NCBI RefSeq assembly: GCF_000738005.1
Contig: NZ_JHAL01000001.1
Span: forward strand, 1 to 59,106
Source of the DNA: Bifidobacterium crudilactis
Lineage (GTDB): Bacteria > Actinomycetota > Actinomycetes > Actinomycetales > Bifidobacteriaceae
DNA length: 59,106 nt
Direction of reading: 5' to 3'
The notes beneath the pieces were generated by a model that was not told the origin of the DNA, did no database searches, and was given only the letters and a program-made list of their open reading frames with translations. A program made the translations under genes and the position numbers. How positions within the stretch are numbered: the first letter of the stretch is position 1; every line of letters begins with the position of its first letter. Below, one piece after another: positions 46,343-56,200 of this stretch.

Positions 46343-47225
46343 TGCCCTTGCCTCCCAGTTGATACATGAATACTTCTTCGAGGGTCAGTGGAATGACATC
46401 GAAGAGCAGCGGGTGAGTCCGCCGCGCAAAGTCTTCGAGCTCTTCGACCGTGTTGCGCACGATGAGATAATCGACCGAAGCACTGTCACGGCGGTCCAGG
46501 ACATCCAGCTCTTCATAGATCCCCGCCCCCGGCCGAGCGTTTGCACCGTAGGAGACCTGGAGTTTATGGATGTCCGACTTGAGTTCGTCAAGGTCCCGCT
46601 CGACGACCACGCCACCTTGCTTGATTGCGCAGATGCTGTCGCAGTAGCCCTCAAGCTCACGCAGATTGTGGGATGACACGATTGTGGTCATGTTCCTGTC
46701 GGCGGAGGCATCGACGATGAGTTCCCAGATGCCCCGTCGGACTATCGGATCGAGTCCGTCGAGAGGCTCGTCCAACAACAGATATGCCGGTTTTCTGGCA
46801 AAGGTGAGGCAGAACGCCGCTTGCTTGCGCATTCCTTTCGACATATGGGCTATCTGCATACCGCCGCGAAGCGAGAACTGTGACACGCACATTCTGAAGA
46901 CATCGTCATTCCAGTTTGTCGGGTACAAGCCGCTAAACAGTCGGGCTGCCTCATGAAGCGTGAAACCATTGAGAAAGGTGAGGTCATCCGGGACGAAAGC
47001 CAATCTGCTCTTCGTGCCCGGGTTCTCATAGACCGGCGTGCCGTCGTAGGTGACGGTGCCCGCATCAGGTCGGAGCACGCCGGCCAATATGTTCAGTATG
47101 GTGGTTTTCCCGGAGCCGTTGGTTCCCACCAAGCCGTAAATCGACCCGGTGGCAATCGTCATGTCTATATTCGATAAGGCGTGCTGCGCCCCGAAAGTTT
47201 TTACGATCGACCGTACCTCAATCAT
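46320..47225 (-). CDS. ABC transporter ATP-binding protein
   Basis: A 301-residue ATPase. Walker A is GTNGSGKTT near residue 39, the signature is HMSKGMRKQAAFCLTFA and Walker B is PAYLLLDEPLDGLDP, with SSHNL as the H-loop. The signature is the degenerate MSKGM form common in ABC-2 drug and lantibiotic exporters. The start at 47225 overlaps the GntR stop by eight bases (ATGATTGA) and follows AGGGGGATATTC. It powers the permease at 44255-46342. Confidence 0.9.
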   Translation of the reverse strand: MIEVRSIVKTFGAQHALSNIDMTIATGSIYGLVGTNGSGKTTILNILAGVLRPDAGTVTYDGTPVYENPGTKSRLAFVPDDLTFLNGFTLHEAARLFSGLYPTNWNDDVFRMCVSQFSLRGGMQIAHMSKGMRKQAAFCLTFARKPAYLLLDEPLDGLDPIVRRGIWELIVDASADRNMTTIVSSHNLRELEGYCDSICAIKQGGVVVERDLDELKSDIHKLQVSYGANARPGAGIYEELDVLDRRDSASVDYLIVRNTVEELEDFARRTHPLLFDVIPLTLEEVFMYQLGGKGNEHTRIR

Positions 47226-47637
47226 GAATATCCCCCTGATTCCTGGGTGTTGAGCGTCCGGAAGCCCTGACGTCCGCAAGCAACCGGGCAACGAGATCAG
47301 CCAGTTCGGCATCATCCGGAACCAGCAACCGAAGTTCATGCAAATCCTCGCTAAGGCGGGATGTCGCCTCCCGAAGCAGGCGTGCATCTGGACGGATGTC
47401 TTTGGGAGCGTGCGCGAAGCTGCCGACTCCTGCGACACTGTATATATAGCCTTGTTCCTCCAGCTGGCGGAAAGCCTTCTGGATGGTATTCGGATTGACG
47501 GTGAGCTCCTTCGACAATTCACGCACCGAGGGCAGCTTGCTTTGAGCGGGTATGAGCCCCGACAAAATCTGCTCTTTGATTCCCAGAACGACTTGTTCAT
47601 AGATGGATTTGCGACTTTTCAGATCTATATCAATCAT
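47218..47637 (-). CDS. GntR-family regulator, YtrA subfamily
   Basis: A 139-residue short GntR protein. The DNA-binding domain is residues 10-75 (SIYEQVVLGIKEQILSG, LPSVRELSKELTVNPNTI, GYIYSVAGVGSF), with a brief C-terminal helix as in YtrA and no full effector domain. GGAGGCGGCG precedes the ATG at 47637. It autoregulates the ABC operon through the perfect palindrome at 47775-47803. Confidence 0.9.
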   Translation of the reverse strand: MIDIDLKSRKSIYEQVVLGIKEQILSGLIPAQSKLPSVRELSKELTVNPNTIQKAFRQLEEQGYIYSVAGVGSFAHAPKDIRPDARLLREATSRLSEDLHELRLLVPDDAELADLVARLLADVRASGRSTPRNQGDIHD

Positions 47638-47774
47638 CGCCGCCTCCAAGACGCTCATTCCCTTAGCCAATCGGCCGTCGATCGGCTGCCGTGACACCGA
47701 CGGGGAACAGCAGGTCGGCGCGGTTCACCAGATTGCGCTTTGGCACGAAGGAATTATGCCTCAATCCAGCGAAC

Positions 47775-47803
47775 TAACTGTACTATATCACATAGTACAG
47801 TTA
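47775..47803. promoter_or_regulatory. GntR/YtrA operator, perfect 12-bp arms
   Basis: TAACTGTACTAT (47775-47786) and ATAGTACAGTTA (47792-47803) are perfectly inverted around ATCAC. GTACTA...TAGTAC is the known YtrA-type site form. It lies 138 bases upstream of the gntR start and 58 bases upstream of the divergent VIT gene, so both could be regulated. Confidence 0.75.
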
Positions 47804-47824
47804 TTCGTTTCACACGACGTCCGC

Positions 47825-47853
47825 CCGACATTGGCCACGCACCTCGCTAGATT
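47825..47853 (+). promoter_or_regulatory. Possible leaderless promoter of the VIT gene
   Basis: CCGACA at about 47825-47830, then 17 bases, then TAGATT at about 47848-47853, directly in front of the ATG at 47861. The absence of a ribosome binding site supports a transcript that begins at or near the start codon. The -35 is a weak match. Confidence 0.4.
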
Positions 47854-47860
47854 GGGCGCT

Positions 47861-48601
47861 ATGGCGAATAAGATACGACAGTCGGTAACACCGCATCCAG
47901 GCGAACAGCATCAGCTGGGAGGCGAGCAGTCGAAACTCAATTGGCTGAGAGCAGGCGTGCTGGGCGCCAATGACGGCATCGTGTCGGTTGCCGGCACCAT
48001 CATCGGCGTGGCCGGTGCGGGTTCCAACATCAGGGCGCTGATGGTGGCGGGGTTCGCCGCACTGGCTGCAGGTGCCTTCTCCATGGCGGGCGGCGAATAC
48101 GTGTCGGTGAGCACCCAGCGTGACACCGAACGGGCCTTGCTCGACAAGGAACGCTGGGAGCTCAAGAACTGCTGGGACGACGAGGTCGACGAACTTGCAC
48201 AAATCTATGAGACCAAAGGCATATCCCCCGCGACGGCCCGCACGGCGGCGCTCGAGGCCATGCATACCGACGCCTTGTACGCCCACGCCACCGACGAACT
48301 CGGTCTCGACCCGAATGAGCTGATCAACCCTTGGAGCGCGGCGTTCTCCTCATTCGTATCCTTCACCACTGGCGGGCTCATCCCGCTGCTGTTCGCCTTG
48401 CTGCCGATTCCGGCAGTCGGCACCATCATCTGCATCGTCATGGCCGCGGCCCTGGCCCTGTGCCTCACCGGTCTGGTCTCGGCCAAGCTCGGAGGGGCGG
48501 ACTGGCACAAGGCCGTCGTACGCAACGTCTGCATGGGGTTGGGCACCATGCTGTTCGCATGGCTCGTCGGCCTGGTATTCAACACCGCCACCGGGGCCTG
48601 A
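47861..48601 (+). CDS. VIT/CCC1-family transporter (iron/manganese)
   Basis: A 246-residue membrane protein. LRAGVLGANDGIVSVAGTIIGVAGAG (residues about 28-53), FSMAGGEYVSVSTQRDTE and the terminal four helices define the VIT1/CCC1 family, which moves Fe2+ or Mn2+ across a membrane. The charged E/D-rich middle (about 95-140) fits the metal-binding domain. The ATG at 47861 has no Shine-Dalgarno but lies seven bases after TAGATT, itself 17 bases after CCGACA, so the message may be leaderless. Confidence 0.87.
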   Translation: MANKIRQSVTPHPGEQHQLGGEQSKLNWLRAGVLGANDGIVSVAGTIIGVAGAGSNIRALMVAGFAALAAGAFSMAGGEYVSVSTQRDTERALLDKERWELKNCWDDEVDELAQIYETKGISPATARTAALEAMHTDALYAHATDELGLDPNELINPWSAAFSSFVSFTTGGLIPLLFALLPIPAVGTIICIVMAAALALCLTGLVSAKLGGADWHKAVVRNVCMGLGTMLFAWLVGLVFNTATGA

Positions 48602-48680
48602 CGGCCACACAGCCTGAAAGCTCCTCTCATATCGTCGGCGACAACGCCATGCCCTGTCGCCGGGCGCTACACTTGGTGAG

Positions 48681-49001
48681 ATGACCAGTTCCGAGGATTA
48701 CGTCACCTACGTCATGGATCAGGCCCGCGGCCCCTGGGCTCTCCGGCAGCGAAAGATGTTCGGCGATTTCATGGTCTACGTCAACGACAAACCGATACTG
48801 CTGCTCTGCGACGATCAGACCTTCGTCAAAATCGTCCCGCAACTCGACGGTCTGATGAAAGATGCAGCATGCGCGGCACCCTATGCGGGCGCGAAGGAAC
48901 ACTACATTCTCGATGTCGACGACGCCGAGCACGTGCGGCGGGTGCTGTCCGTGCTCGAACCCATCACACCGCTGCCCAAAGCCCGCAAGCGAAGAACTTG
49001 A
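48681..49001 (+). CDS. TfoX N-terminal domain protein
   Basis: A 106-residue protein matching TfoX-N alone: LRQRKMFGDFMVYVNDKPIL, LLCDDQTFVKI and PYAGAKEHYILDVDDAE. In Proteobacteria TfoX regulates competence; the stand-alone domain in actinobacteria has no established role. A GGTGAG sequence is just before the ATG. It follows the VIT gene by 79 bases. Confidence 0.85.
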   Translation: MTSSEDYVTYVMDQARGPWALRQRKMFGDFMVYVNDKPILLLCDDQTFVKIVPQLDGLMKDAACAAPYAGAKEHYILDVDDAEHVRRVLSVLEPITPLPKARKRRT

Positions 49002-49034
49002 CACGTCCCAGTTGACGGATGCGACAACGACGGC

Positions 49035-49667
49035 ATGACCGTCAGAAAGAAAGATATGAGGGATATAGCGATATTGGTATTCGACGGCTTCGAACCGCTT
49101 GACGTATTCGGCCCGGCGGAGGTATTCGGGTGCATCAGAAGAATCCATGACACCGCCGATGCGCCAGAGATACGGTATTACTCACTCGCCGGAGGAACGG
49201 TTCATGGTGCGATAGGCACCGACATCGTCACGAGAGCACTCGACGACGCTCCTGACAAGGATGTTCTGCTCATACCAGGAGGCCCCGGCACCAGAAGCCT
49301 GGTGAAGGATGCCGTCTTTCTCGAAGCGCTGCGCCGACAGCTTCCTCGTTTTTCGCGGATACTCACCGTCTGTACAGGTTCAGCTCTGCTTGCCGCGACG
49401 GGAACGATAGATGGGCGCAAGGCCACATCCAACAAGCGAGCGTTCACATGGGTGAAAAGCGTCAGACCCGAGGTCAAATGGGTCGCGCACGCACGTTGGG
49501 TCGAGGACGGGAATCTGACCTCATCGTCCGGAGTGAGCGCAGGAACAGACATGGCTCTGAGCGTGGTTGCCAAGGCCTACGGAGATGAATTTGCACGCAC
49601 CTTGGCTGCCGCAATCGAATACGTGTGGAACGACGACCCGAGCGATGACCCCTTCGCCGCTCTCTGA
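49035..49667 (+). CDS. DJ-1/PfpI-family protein
   Basis: A 210-residue protein of the DJ-1/PfpI/ThiJ superfamily. The nucleophile is Cys in ILTVCTGSALLAATG, GFEPLDVFGPAEVFG gives the conserved Glu context, and IPGGPGTRS is a landmark. It lacks an AraC-type DNA-binding tail, so it is an enzyme or chaperone-like form (glyoxalase, amidase or isonitrile-hydratase relatives). Starts at 49035 and 49056 (MRDIAIL) are both possible. Confidence 0.85.
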   Translation: MTVRKKDMRDIAILVFDGFEPLDVFGPAEVFGCIRRIHDTADAPEIRYYSLAGGTVHGAIGTDIVTRALDDAPDKDVLLIPGGPGTRSLVKDAVFLEALRRQLPRFSRILTVCTGSALLAATGTIDGRKATSNKRAFTWVKSVRPEVKWVAHARWVEDGNLTSSSGVSAGTDMALSVVAKAYGDEFARTLAAAIEYVWNDDPSDDPFAAL

Positions 49668-49670
49668 CCT

Positions 49671-50741
49671 TCATCGGCGGTCGCTCACCGTGGACCCGAC
49701 TATGGATTCCTTCTCGACAAGCCTGCAGGTAATCATCGCCTGAGTGAGATCCAAACTGGGCATTTCCGCATTCGTCACGGGCGGCGCAACCTCAGAGACG
49801 TCCTTGCCTTCTATCAGGGAAATCAGCTTGCGCGTTCCCCAGCATCCCATCTCGTAATGAGGAAGCTCGACCGTGGTCAGGCGCGGAGAGAGCGTTTCCG
49901 CAATCACCTGATGGTTATCCACACCGACCACCGAAAGATCCTTGCCGACGGTCAGTCCTTGCCAGGCCGCGGCCTGGTACACGCCCCAAGCCCTGGCATC
50001 GTTGAAGCAGAAGAAACCATCCGGCCGGAGCTCCTCCATAAGCTTTTCGGTGGACACCAGCGCCTCGGCTCCGATGCGCGGATTGGTGACCAGCTGGTCG
50101 TCAAAATCGATTCCATGCGCGGCCAAGGTATCCCGATATCCCGAGAAACGTCCGAGCTGCGCCGCGATGTCGTCGTCCAAACCGATGTATGCCACTCGCC
50201 TGCACCCTGCGGCGATGAGACGTTCGGTCACATCCCTGCCGATGGCCGTCTCGTCAGGCACGATCGAGGGCAATTCGCCGTTGACATCCGTGGCATCCAC
50301 CAGAACCAGCGGGTAATCTCGCAGGGTCTGCGGAACGGACGTCGGCTGATTGAACATGCGCGCGTAGAGAAAGCCATCCACACCATACTGTTTGAGTGTC
50401 TCGATTTCACTGGATTCCAGTGCCTTCTCGCCATTCGTATTGACTGTCAGCAGCGTGTAGCCGAAAGCTCGCGCGGCATCCTGAGCCCCAAGAATCAGTC
50501 GCCCGGCAAAAGGGGTCGTCGCGATTTCATCGCTGATGAAACCGAGGATTCGCGTTCTGTTCGTCCTCATGCTGCTGGCAATGCGATTCGGCCTGTATCC
50601 CAGTCGTTTGGCCTCATCGCGGATTCTGTCGGCGATATCGGGTTTGATACGACCGGCATCCCTGTTATTCAGGACCAAAGACACCGAGGACACGGAGACA
50701 CCCATCCGTTCGGCTATCTCCTTCATCGTGACAACAGCCAT
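49671..50741 (-). CDS. LacI-family transcriptional regulator
   Basis: A 356-residue LacI protein. MKEIAERMGVSVSSVSLVLNN is the N-terminal helix-turn-helix with hinge, followed by a periplasmic-binding-type sugar domain (ILGFISDEIATTPFAG, RRVAYIGLD, GFFCFNDARAWGV, VVGVDNHQVI). It ends after residue 356. It lies downstream of pfkB and the ADP-ribosylglycohydrolase gene in the same direction, with its own site GTCAAACGTTACAC at 50807-50820 just upstream of its start. Confidence 0.9.
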   Translation of the reverse strand: MAVVTMKEIAERMGVSVSSVSLVLNNRDAGRIKPDIADRIRDEAKRLGYRPNRIASSMRTNRTRILGFISDEIATTPFAGRLILGAQDAARAFGYTLLTVNTNGEKALESSEIETLKQYGVDGFLYARMFNQPTSVPQTLRDYPLVLVDATDVNGELPSIVPDETAIGRDVTERLIAAGCRRVAYIGLDDDIAAQLGRFSGYRDTLAAHGIDFDDQLVTNPRIGAEALVSTEKLMEELRPDGFFCFNDARAWGVYQAAAWQGLTVGKDLSVVGVDNHQVIAETLSPRLTTVELPHYEMGCWGTRKLISLIEGKDVSEVAPPVTNAEMPSLDLTQAMITCRLVEKESIVGSTVSDRR

Positions 50742-50806
50742 ATCGTTTCCTCTCGTCCTGCGTCTCGAATGTCATCCACGACACCGAATACCGCATCATT
50801 ACTCAC

Positions 50807-50820
50807 GTCAAACGTTACAC
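50807..50820. promoter_or_regulatory. LacI-type operator upstream of the lacI gene
   Basis: GTCAAACGTTACAC has the central AACGTT typical of LacI sites and arms close to GTCAA/TTGAC. It resembles the site at 52992-53005, so the regulator probably controls itself and the cassette. Confidence 0.5.
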
Positions 50821-50929
50821 GCTTGTTTGTCCGCCTTCCCGACCTTCCACCCACAGCACCTGCATCGCGTCCGGACGATGCCCTTCTCGGCCGCTGAAAT
50901 CCGATGCCGGCAGGCAGGTGGCGCACCCG

Positions 50930-51937
50930 TCAGCGGCGGCGCACCCCATCCACCAATGGTGCCATGGCTTCGGCAATCGCAGTGAAGTCGATGTCATTGA
51001 CCGAGCACAGCACGGCGATGTCGTCATCACTGAGGTTGAACATGTAACCTCCGCATATTCCTCCGCATATTGCCCCGAGGGTATCGGTATCGCCGCCGAT
51101 GCTTGCACAGGTGCGAACACACGAGCGCAGATTCCCGCGATACCTGTAGACCAACGAGACGGCGGCGGGCACTGTCTGGATGGTGTCGAGTCCCGTGCCC
51201 AGGAAGGAATACAACTCGTCACGGAACTGACCTTCGTCCGGAATCTCGGCGATTCTGCGTCCGCAGGCGATACGTTTGAGGATATCGGGAGTGGGGAGCC
51301 TATTGCCGAAATCCGAGGCCAATCGCGCCGTTCGGGCTATGACGTCATAGTATTCATCCCAATCAACGTCATCGTTATCGAACATGAAGCTGACCGCCGC
51401 AGCTATTACGGATGCCCCCTGGATGGCTATCTGGGTGTTGTGCGTCGGCAGACAGATGGCCGCCACATTACTCACCAGAAGCCCCAGGTCATCGCAGTTT
51501 GACACCAGTCCAATCGGCGCGATTTTCATCGCCGCACCGTTCGTCGTCCCCCAGATGCCGGACTCGGTAATGGGCGTGCCGTGCTTGATCGCCTCAACCG
51601 CCCTTTTGGTGCTGGGACCTGCGACGACTGCGCTTTTCTCGTCATGATCGAGCCAGTCGATGAGATATCTGACGAATACCTCGGGCTCGACCTTACCTCC
51701 CGTTTCGATGAGCATGTCACAGAGGAATACGGCGTTCTCCGTGTCATCGGTCACCGTGCCTGCGTCCAGATGCCGGATGAAGGTTCCCAAATCATCAGGG
51801 CTGGGCTGGAAGTCGGTTACCTCACCGTAGCGGTGCTCGATCTGCTCCTTGGTGAGGTTCTCCGTCGGCATGCCCATCGCGTCCCCGTAGGCGATGGCAA
51901 GCAATGTTTCGCGCACTCGTTGTTGTGTGGTTTTCAT
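50930..51937 (-). CDS. ADP-ribosylglycohydrolase family protein
   Basis: A 335-residue enzyme of the DraG/ADPRH family, which cleaves N- or O-glycosidic ADP-ribose links. The first metal motif is in GTVTDDTENAVFL (residues about 60-72) and the second in CASIGGDTDTLGAICGGICG near residue 290; both Asp sets are intact. GAGGAGCATCG precedes the ATG. It overlaps the pfkB stop by four bases (ATGA), so it is coupled to a sugar kinase. The substrate may be an ADP-ribose-type or nucleoside glycoside rather than a protein. Confidence 0.88.
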   Translation of the reverse strand: MKTTQQRVRETLLAIAYGDAMGMPTENLTKEQIEHRYGEVTDFQPSPDDLGTFIRHLDAGTVTDDTENAVFLCDMLIETGGKVEPEVFVRYLIDWLDHDEKSAVVAGPSTKRAVEAIKHGTPITESGIWGTTNGAAMKIAPIGLVSNCDDLGLLVSNVAAICLPTHNTQIAIQGASVIAAAVSFMFDNDDVDWDEYYDVIARTARLASDFGNRLPTPDILKRIACGRRIAEIPDEGQFRDELYSFLGTGLDTIQTVPAAVSLVYRYRGNLRSCVRTCASIGGDTDTLGAICGGICGGYMFNLSDDDIAVLCSVNDIDFTAIAEAMAPLVDGVRRR

Positions 51938-52887
51938 CGATGCTCCTCGTGTTGTGCCGAAAGCAGGAAATTCTCGACTACCGAACGATTCGGAGAGGTC
52001 AACGCTCCGAATGCAGTGCACGTCAACGCCGCGCATGCGGAGGCGAAGCGCAACGACGCGTCAAGAGCCTGGTCTCGAAGAAGGTATTCGGTCATAAACG
52101 CCCCGATGAATGCGTCACCGGCACCGGTGGTGTCGCGCACGTCGACGTGGAAGGCGGGCATATCGTTGCGCTGATCCAGCTCATCAACCGCAGTGACTCC
52201 GGCGCTGCCTCTGGTCAGCACGATTGACCCTTGAAAATACTTTCTGATGAAGACTATCTGACGACCTATGTCATAGCTGCCGGAGAACGGTCCGATCCCC
52301 TCCTGACAGGGTGCGAAGACATCGACGTATTTCAGGAACTCATACAGAAACTCGCGATCGACGCCCTTGGCGAGCACCGTGTCGAAGTCTTCCTGCATAT
52401 TGAACACCACCAGTTTGCCTGCGGCCTTTGCACGTCGCACTGCCGTCATGGACAGGTCAGCCGGTGTCAGGTCCACATACAGAATCGATGCTTCATCTAT
52501 CAGATCAAGATCCGCTTCCTCGGCACTCATTTTCGGCAGCGCCTTCCCCCCGTCGGAATCGAGCACCAGCGCCTTCTCACCATCACCGTCGACATAAATC
52601 AGGCAATGCGGAGCCTGGTACCCCCCGGATTGCGTGACAACGCCCCGTGTGTCCACACCGATTTCCTTCAGACTCGTCACGATGAGCTCGCTGTCCTCAT
52701 CATCGGCGACTTTGGATATCGAAGCCGTCCGTGCTCCCAGCCGTTGGGCCTGGACCAGAACATTCGTGCCGCTGCCTCCAAGCATGCGTTGGGTGGAGCG
52801 CACCGAGCAGAAACCATCGCGTATGGGCAGATGGTCCACGACTTTAATGGTGTCGAGCGCGCTACCGCCCAGACCGAGAATATCCAT
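51934..52887 (-). CDS. PfkB-family sugar/nucleoside kinase
   Basis: A 317-residue ribokinase-like enzyme. RTASISKVADDEDSELIV and MLGGSGTNVLVQAQRLG are N-terminal landmarks, and VRDTTGAGDAFIGAFMTEYL is the ATP/anion-hole motif with the catalytic Asp. The start at 52887 (MDILGLGG) follows GAGAGGGGAAAGA. It is the first gene of the LacI-controlled pair, coupled to the ADP-ribosylglycohydrolase. A ribose, deoxyribose or nucleoside acceptor would make sense of the pairing. Confidence 0.88.
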   Translation of the reverse strand: MDILGLGGSALDTIKVVDHLPIRDGFCSVRSTQRMLGGSGTNVLVQAQRLGARTASISKVADDEDSELIVTSLKEIGVDTRGVVTQSGGYQAPHCLIYVDGDGEKALVLDSDGGKALPKMSAEEADLDLIDEASILYVDLTPADLSMTAVRRAKAAGKLVVFNMQEDFDTVLAKGVDREFLYEFLKYVDVFAPCQEGIGPFSGSYDIGRQIVFIRKYFQGSIVLTRGSAGVTAVDELDQRNDMPAFHVDVRDTTGAGDAFIGAFMTEYLLRDQALDASLRFASACAALTCTAFGALTSPNRSVVENFLLSAQHEEHR

Positions 52888-53215
52888 TCTTTCCCCTCTC
52901 ATGGCACTCCGACCCCTCAGTCATGAACGCGCCACCGGATCATCGTTGATCAGCCTTTCGTTCCAGAAGAATAGCGTCTGCATACAGCAATGTCAAACGA
53001 TTGACGACTGGTGTCGAGCGTCAAATTCCGAAATAACCACGTCAAGCACCGTCCGTGCGGCAAACGTTTCCGGCACGCGTGAACGCCGGGATACAGAAAG
53101 CCTGCAATTGCGGCGTATTGACCCACCCGATAGTCACGCTCATCGCATTACTCGCTGCGCACCATCACTACGCAACCGCACAAGGCGGCATGCTTAGCGC
53201 GGACCTTCGCGGCTA
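52888..53215. other. Promoter region of the pfkB/ADPRH pair
   Basis: Over 300 bases without a gene. The LacI-type site GTCAAACGATTGAC is at 52992-53005, with another GCGTCAAA at 53018-53025. The right part receives the 3' end of the helicase gene at 53216. Confidence 0.5.
52992..53005. promoter_or_regulatory. LacI-type operator upstream of pfkB
   Basis: GTCAA-ACGA-TTGAC has perfect 5-base arms and a CG centre, the usual LacI form. It lies 105 bases upstream of the pfkB start. Confidence 0.6.
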
Positions 53216-56200
53216 TCAGCCGAGCAATGCCAGCAAATCGGCCTTACTCAGTGCAGAGAGCGAACCGCCTGTCGCGGTTGAGGCATCATCGACGAATCTG
53301 GTGGCAAGATCGGTTTTGGAGCGTTGAAGCGCAATAATGCGTTCTTCGATCGTGTCTTTGGCGACGATCTGATACACGTTCACATCCTGAGTCTGACCTA
53401 TGCGATGGGCTCGATCCGTGGCCTGATCCTGCGCCGCCGCATTCCACCAGGGATCCGCATGAACCACCACGCACGCCCCGGTCAGATTGAGCCCCGTATT
53501 CCCGGCCTTCAGGGAAATCAAAAACACCGGGGTCTCATCACGGTTGAACTGTTCGACCAACTCCACCCGCCGTTTCTTCGCGGTGGCGCCGGTGATCACG
53601 TCATACTGCACCCCCACGGTCCGAAGTCGGGCGGCAATCAAGTCGAGGTAGCTGGTGAACTGGGAGAAGATCAGCATCTTGCGCCCCGCGTCACGACAAT
53701 TCGAGACGAGCTCTTCGATCGCATCAAGCTTTGCGGAGGTTCCAGGCTTCACGAGCTCCGGCTTCGCCGAAGCATCACCGTCATTGTCGTAAATCAGTCG
53801 AGGATCACAGCACACCTGCCTCAGACGCATCAACTGTGCGAGAATCTGAATTTTCCCCTGTTCGAAGTCGACATCCTTCTGTTTGTTCAGACTCATACGA
53901 AGCTTCTGCTCCAAGGCCGCGTACAGTCTGCGCTGCTCGCCCTCGAGTCTGACGGTGACCACGTTCTCGATTTTATCCGGAAGGTCCTTCAGCACCTGAG
54001 ACTTCAGACGTCTCAGCATGAACGGCCCGACGAAGGCCTGAAGCTTTTCCTGGGCGTGTTCGTCCCCGCTGATAACAGGCATCTCGAAACGTTCGCGGAA
54101 ATGACGGTAACTGCCCAGGATTCCGGGCATCAGCACATCGAATATGCTCCAGAGTTCCGACAGTCGATTCTCTATCGGCGTTCCGGTAAGCGCGAACCTA
54201 TGGCGCGCATCTATCGAACGCACGGCCCTGGATGACAGCGTCGCATGATTCTTGATGTATTGGGCTTCATCCAACACCAGTGCGAAACACGTGATGCCGG
54301 TGTAATCCTCGACATCACGGCGCAGCAGGTCGTATGAGGTAATCAGGACGTCACAGCATGCATGAGCCTGTATCAATTCCCTGCGCTCCGCCTTGCTTCC
54401 GGCGACGACCGATACGCGTAGCGACGGTGCGAACTTGGCGCATTCCGCCGCCCAGTTGTACACCAGCGAAGCAGGACAGACGATCAGGCTGGGCCCCACG
54501 TCGCGTGATTCATCCAAGCGGCCAAGCAGGAAGGAGAGGAGCTGGACCGTTTTGCCCAAACCCATCTCGTCGGCAAGAATCCCACCAAAGCCCTTGTCAC
54601 ACAATGCATTCAGCCAACGGAAACCTTCGACCTGATATGGACGAAGCACACCGCGAAACACTTCCGGCAGGGTGTATGTGGCGGGATCGACGACTTTCAT
54701 ATCCTGCAGATAGGCCGTAAAACTCGGGTCCTTGTCGTCATCATCAACCTGGCTGTCGAGGTAATAGGCTTCGAAGGCCGGCACCTTCACGCCCCCCTTA
54801 TCCAGCTCCGTCACGGAAAGCCCCAGATCGCCGGATACTTCGTCCAACGCGTCGACATCCATGTTGCGCACATCGACGAACGACCCGTCGCGTAAGCGGT
54901 GGTAGCGTTTGCGCCGTCGGTAGCTTGCCAACAACGCGGGTATATCCTCCGGTGCGATCTCATCGGCAATCGGTGAGATTTCAACCAGACCCGATTTCAC
55001 TGAAAGCCCAAGCTTTATGGTGGGATGGCTGACTGCCGTCAGACCATCGAATGCGGGGGTCGAAAACACCTCACCCATGCTTCTGAGCACAGCAAGCCCT
55101 TCATTGAGCAGCTTGTAAATCGCTTCATCCTGAGCTTCCGGAATCCTCGCGATAGGACCCTGCGGCCGAGGGAAGTAATGTCGAATCGCCTCGACGGCAA
55201 GCCTCTCGGTCTCCTTGTCCCTCAACACTCCCGACCCGGCCTGCACACCATCGAAGACGTGGAAACGGTCATCGCCGTACCTGGCCTGGAGGTCGCAGGT
55301 GATCCCCTCCCTGTCCCGATCCAGATAGATTTCGATATTGCACGGCAGTTTGCGCAGGCGAAGGAGCTCTTCGGGCATCGACACCGGAATTCCTCGCGAC
55401 GTTGCACCACGACCATCGAGCTGAGACTCCCCTGAAGCCGCTGATGACATGCTGAGTGCAGGAAGCACGGTACGCACGAAGGCGTCGATATCCTGTCTGC
55501 CCAAGTACAGTGATTCGCCCTCGCTGCTGCCGCAGAGCACAGCAAGAAGCTTGCGGTTTCTGATGAAGGTATCCGAACAGCGATGGATACGAGGGTAATC
55601 GGAGCCGTCACTCTGATTGCCTGCAACCGGGCGGACCATCACGAAAGAGGAGCGGTGCCCTTTCACAAAGCGTTCGATGCACAGATTCGCATGAATGACG
55701 AAATCCTGAGTCTTGGCGTCGGCTTGCAGTGGACGTTGACCCGAATCCGTTGCTTCCGCCCCTGCCTCCGAGTCGGCCGTGTCGATCATCAGACCCAAAT
55801 CAGGGTCCCCGTCCACGACAAGAGCAGGCATGGCGGCCATGAAATACTGTTCAGGAGGAGCGTATTCAACCGGCAGCCCCGTATCTACGTACAGATCCAG
55901 CAACTCCGCGATCTCATCCTCAGACAGGGGCATAGCCGTTGAGGGAGCCTTCCGCGAACGACGGTAGCTATCCATACGGTGCTCGCTCACGCTGTCGCGG
56001 ATATCGACCGCCCTGTCGAGAATATCCAAAACACCTTTGGACCTGTCATCGAAGGCATCCCTGGTATGAACGAAACCCAGTTTCTTGCCGTACGCGACAT
56101 ACTGTTGCCATCTGACCGCCCTGACAAGCTCGCGGATGTCTTTGACCACATAATTCACCGCATGCGAAGACACGGCTATATGCAGTCGAAGCTGCCACCC

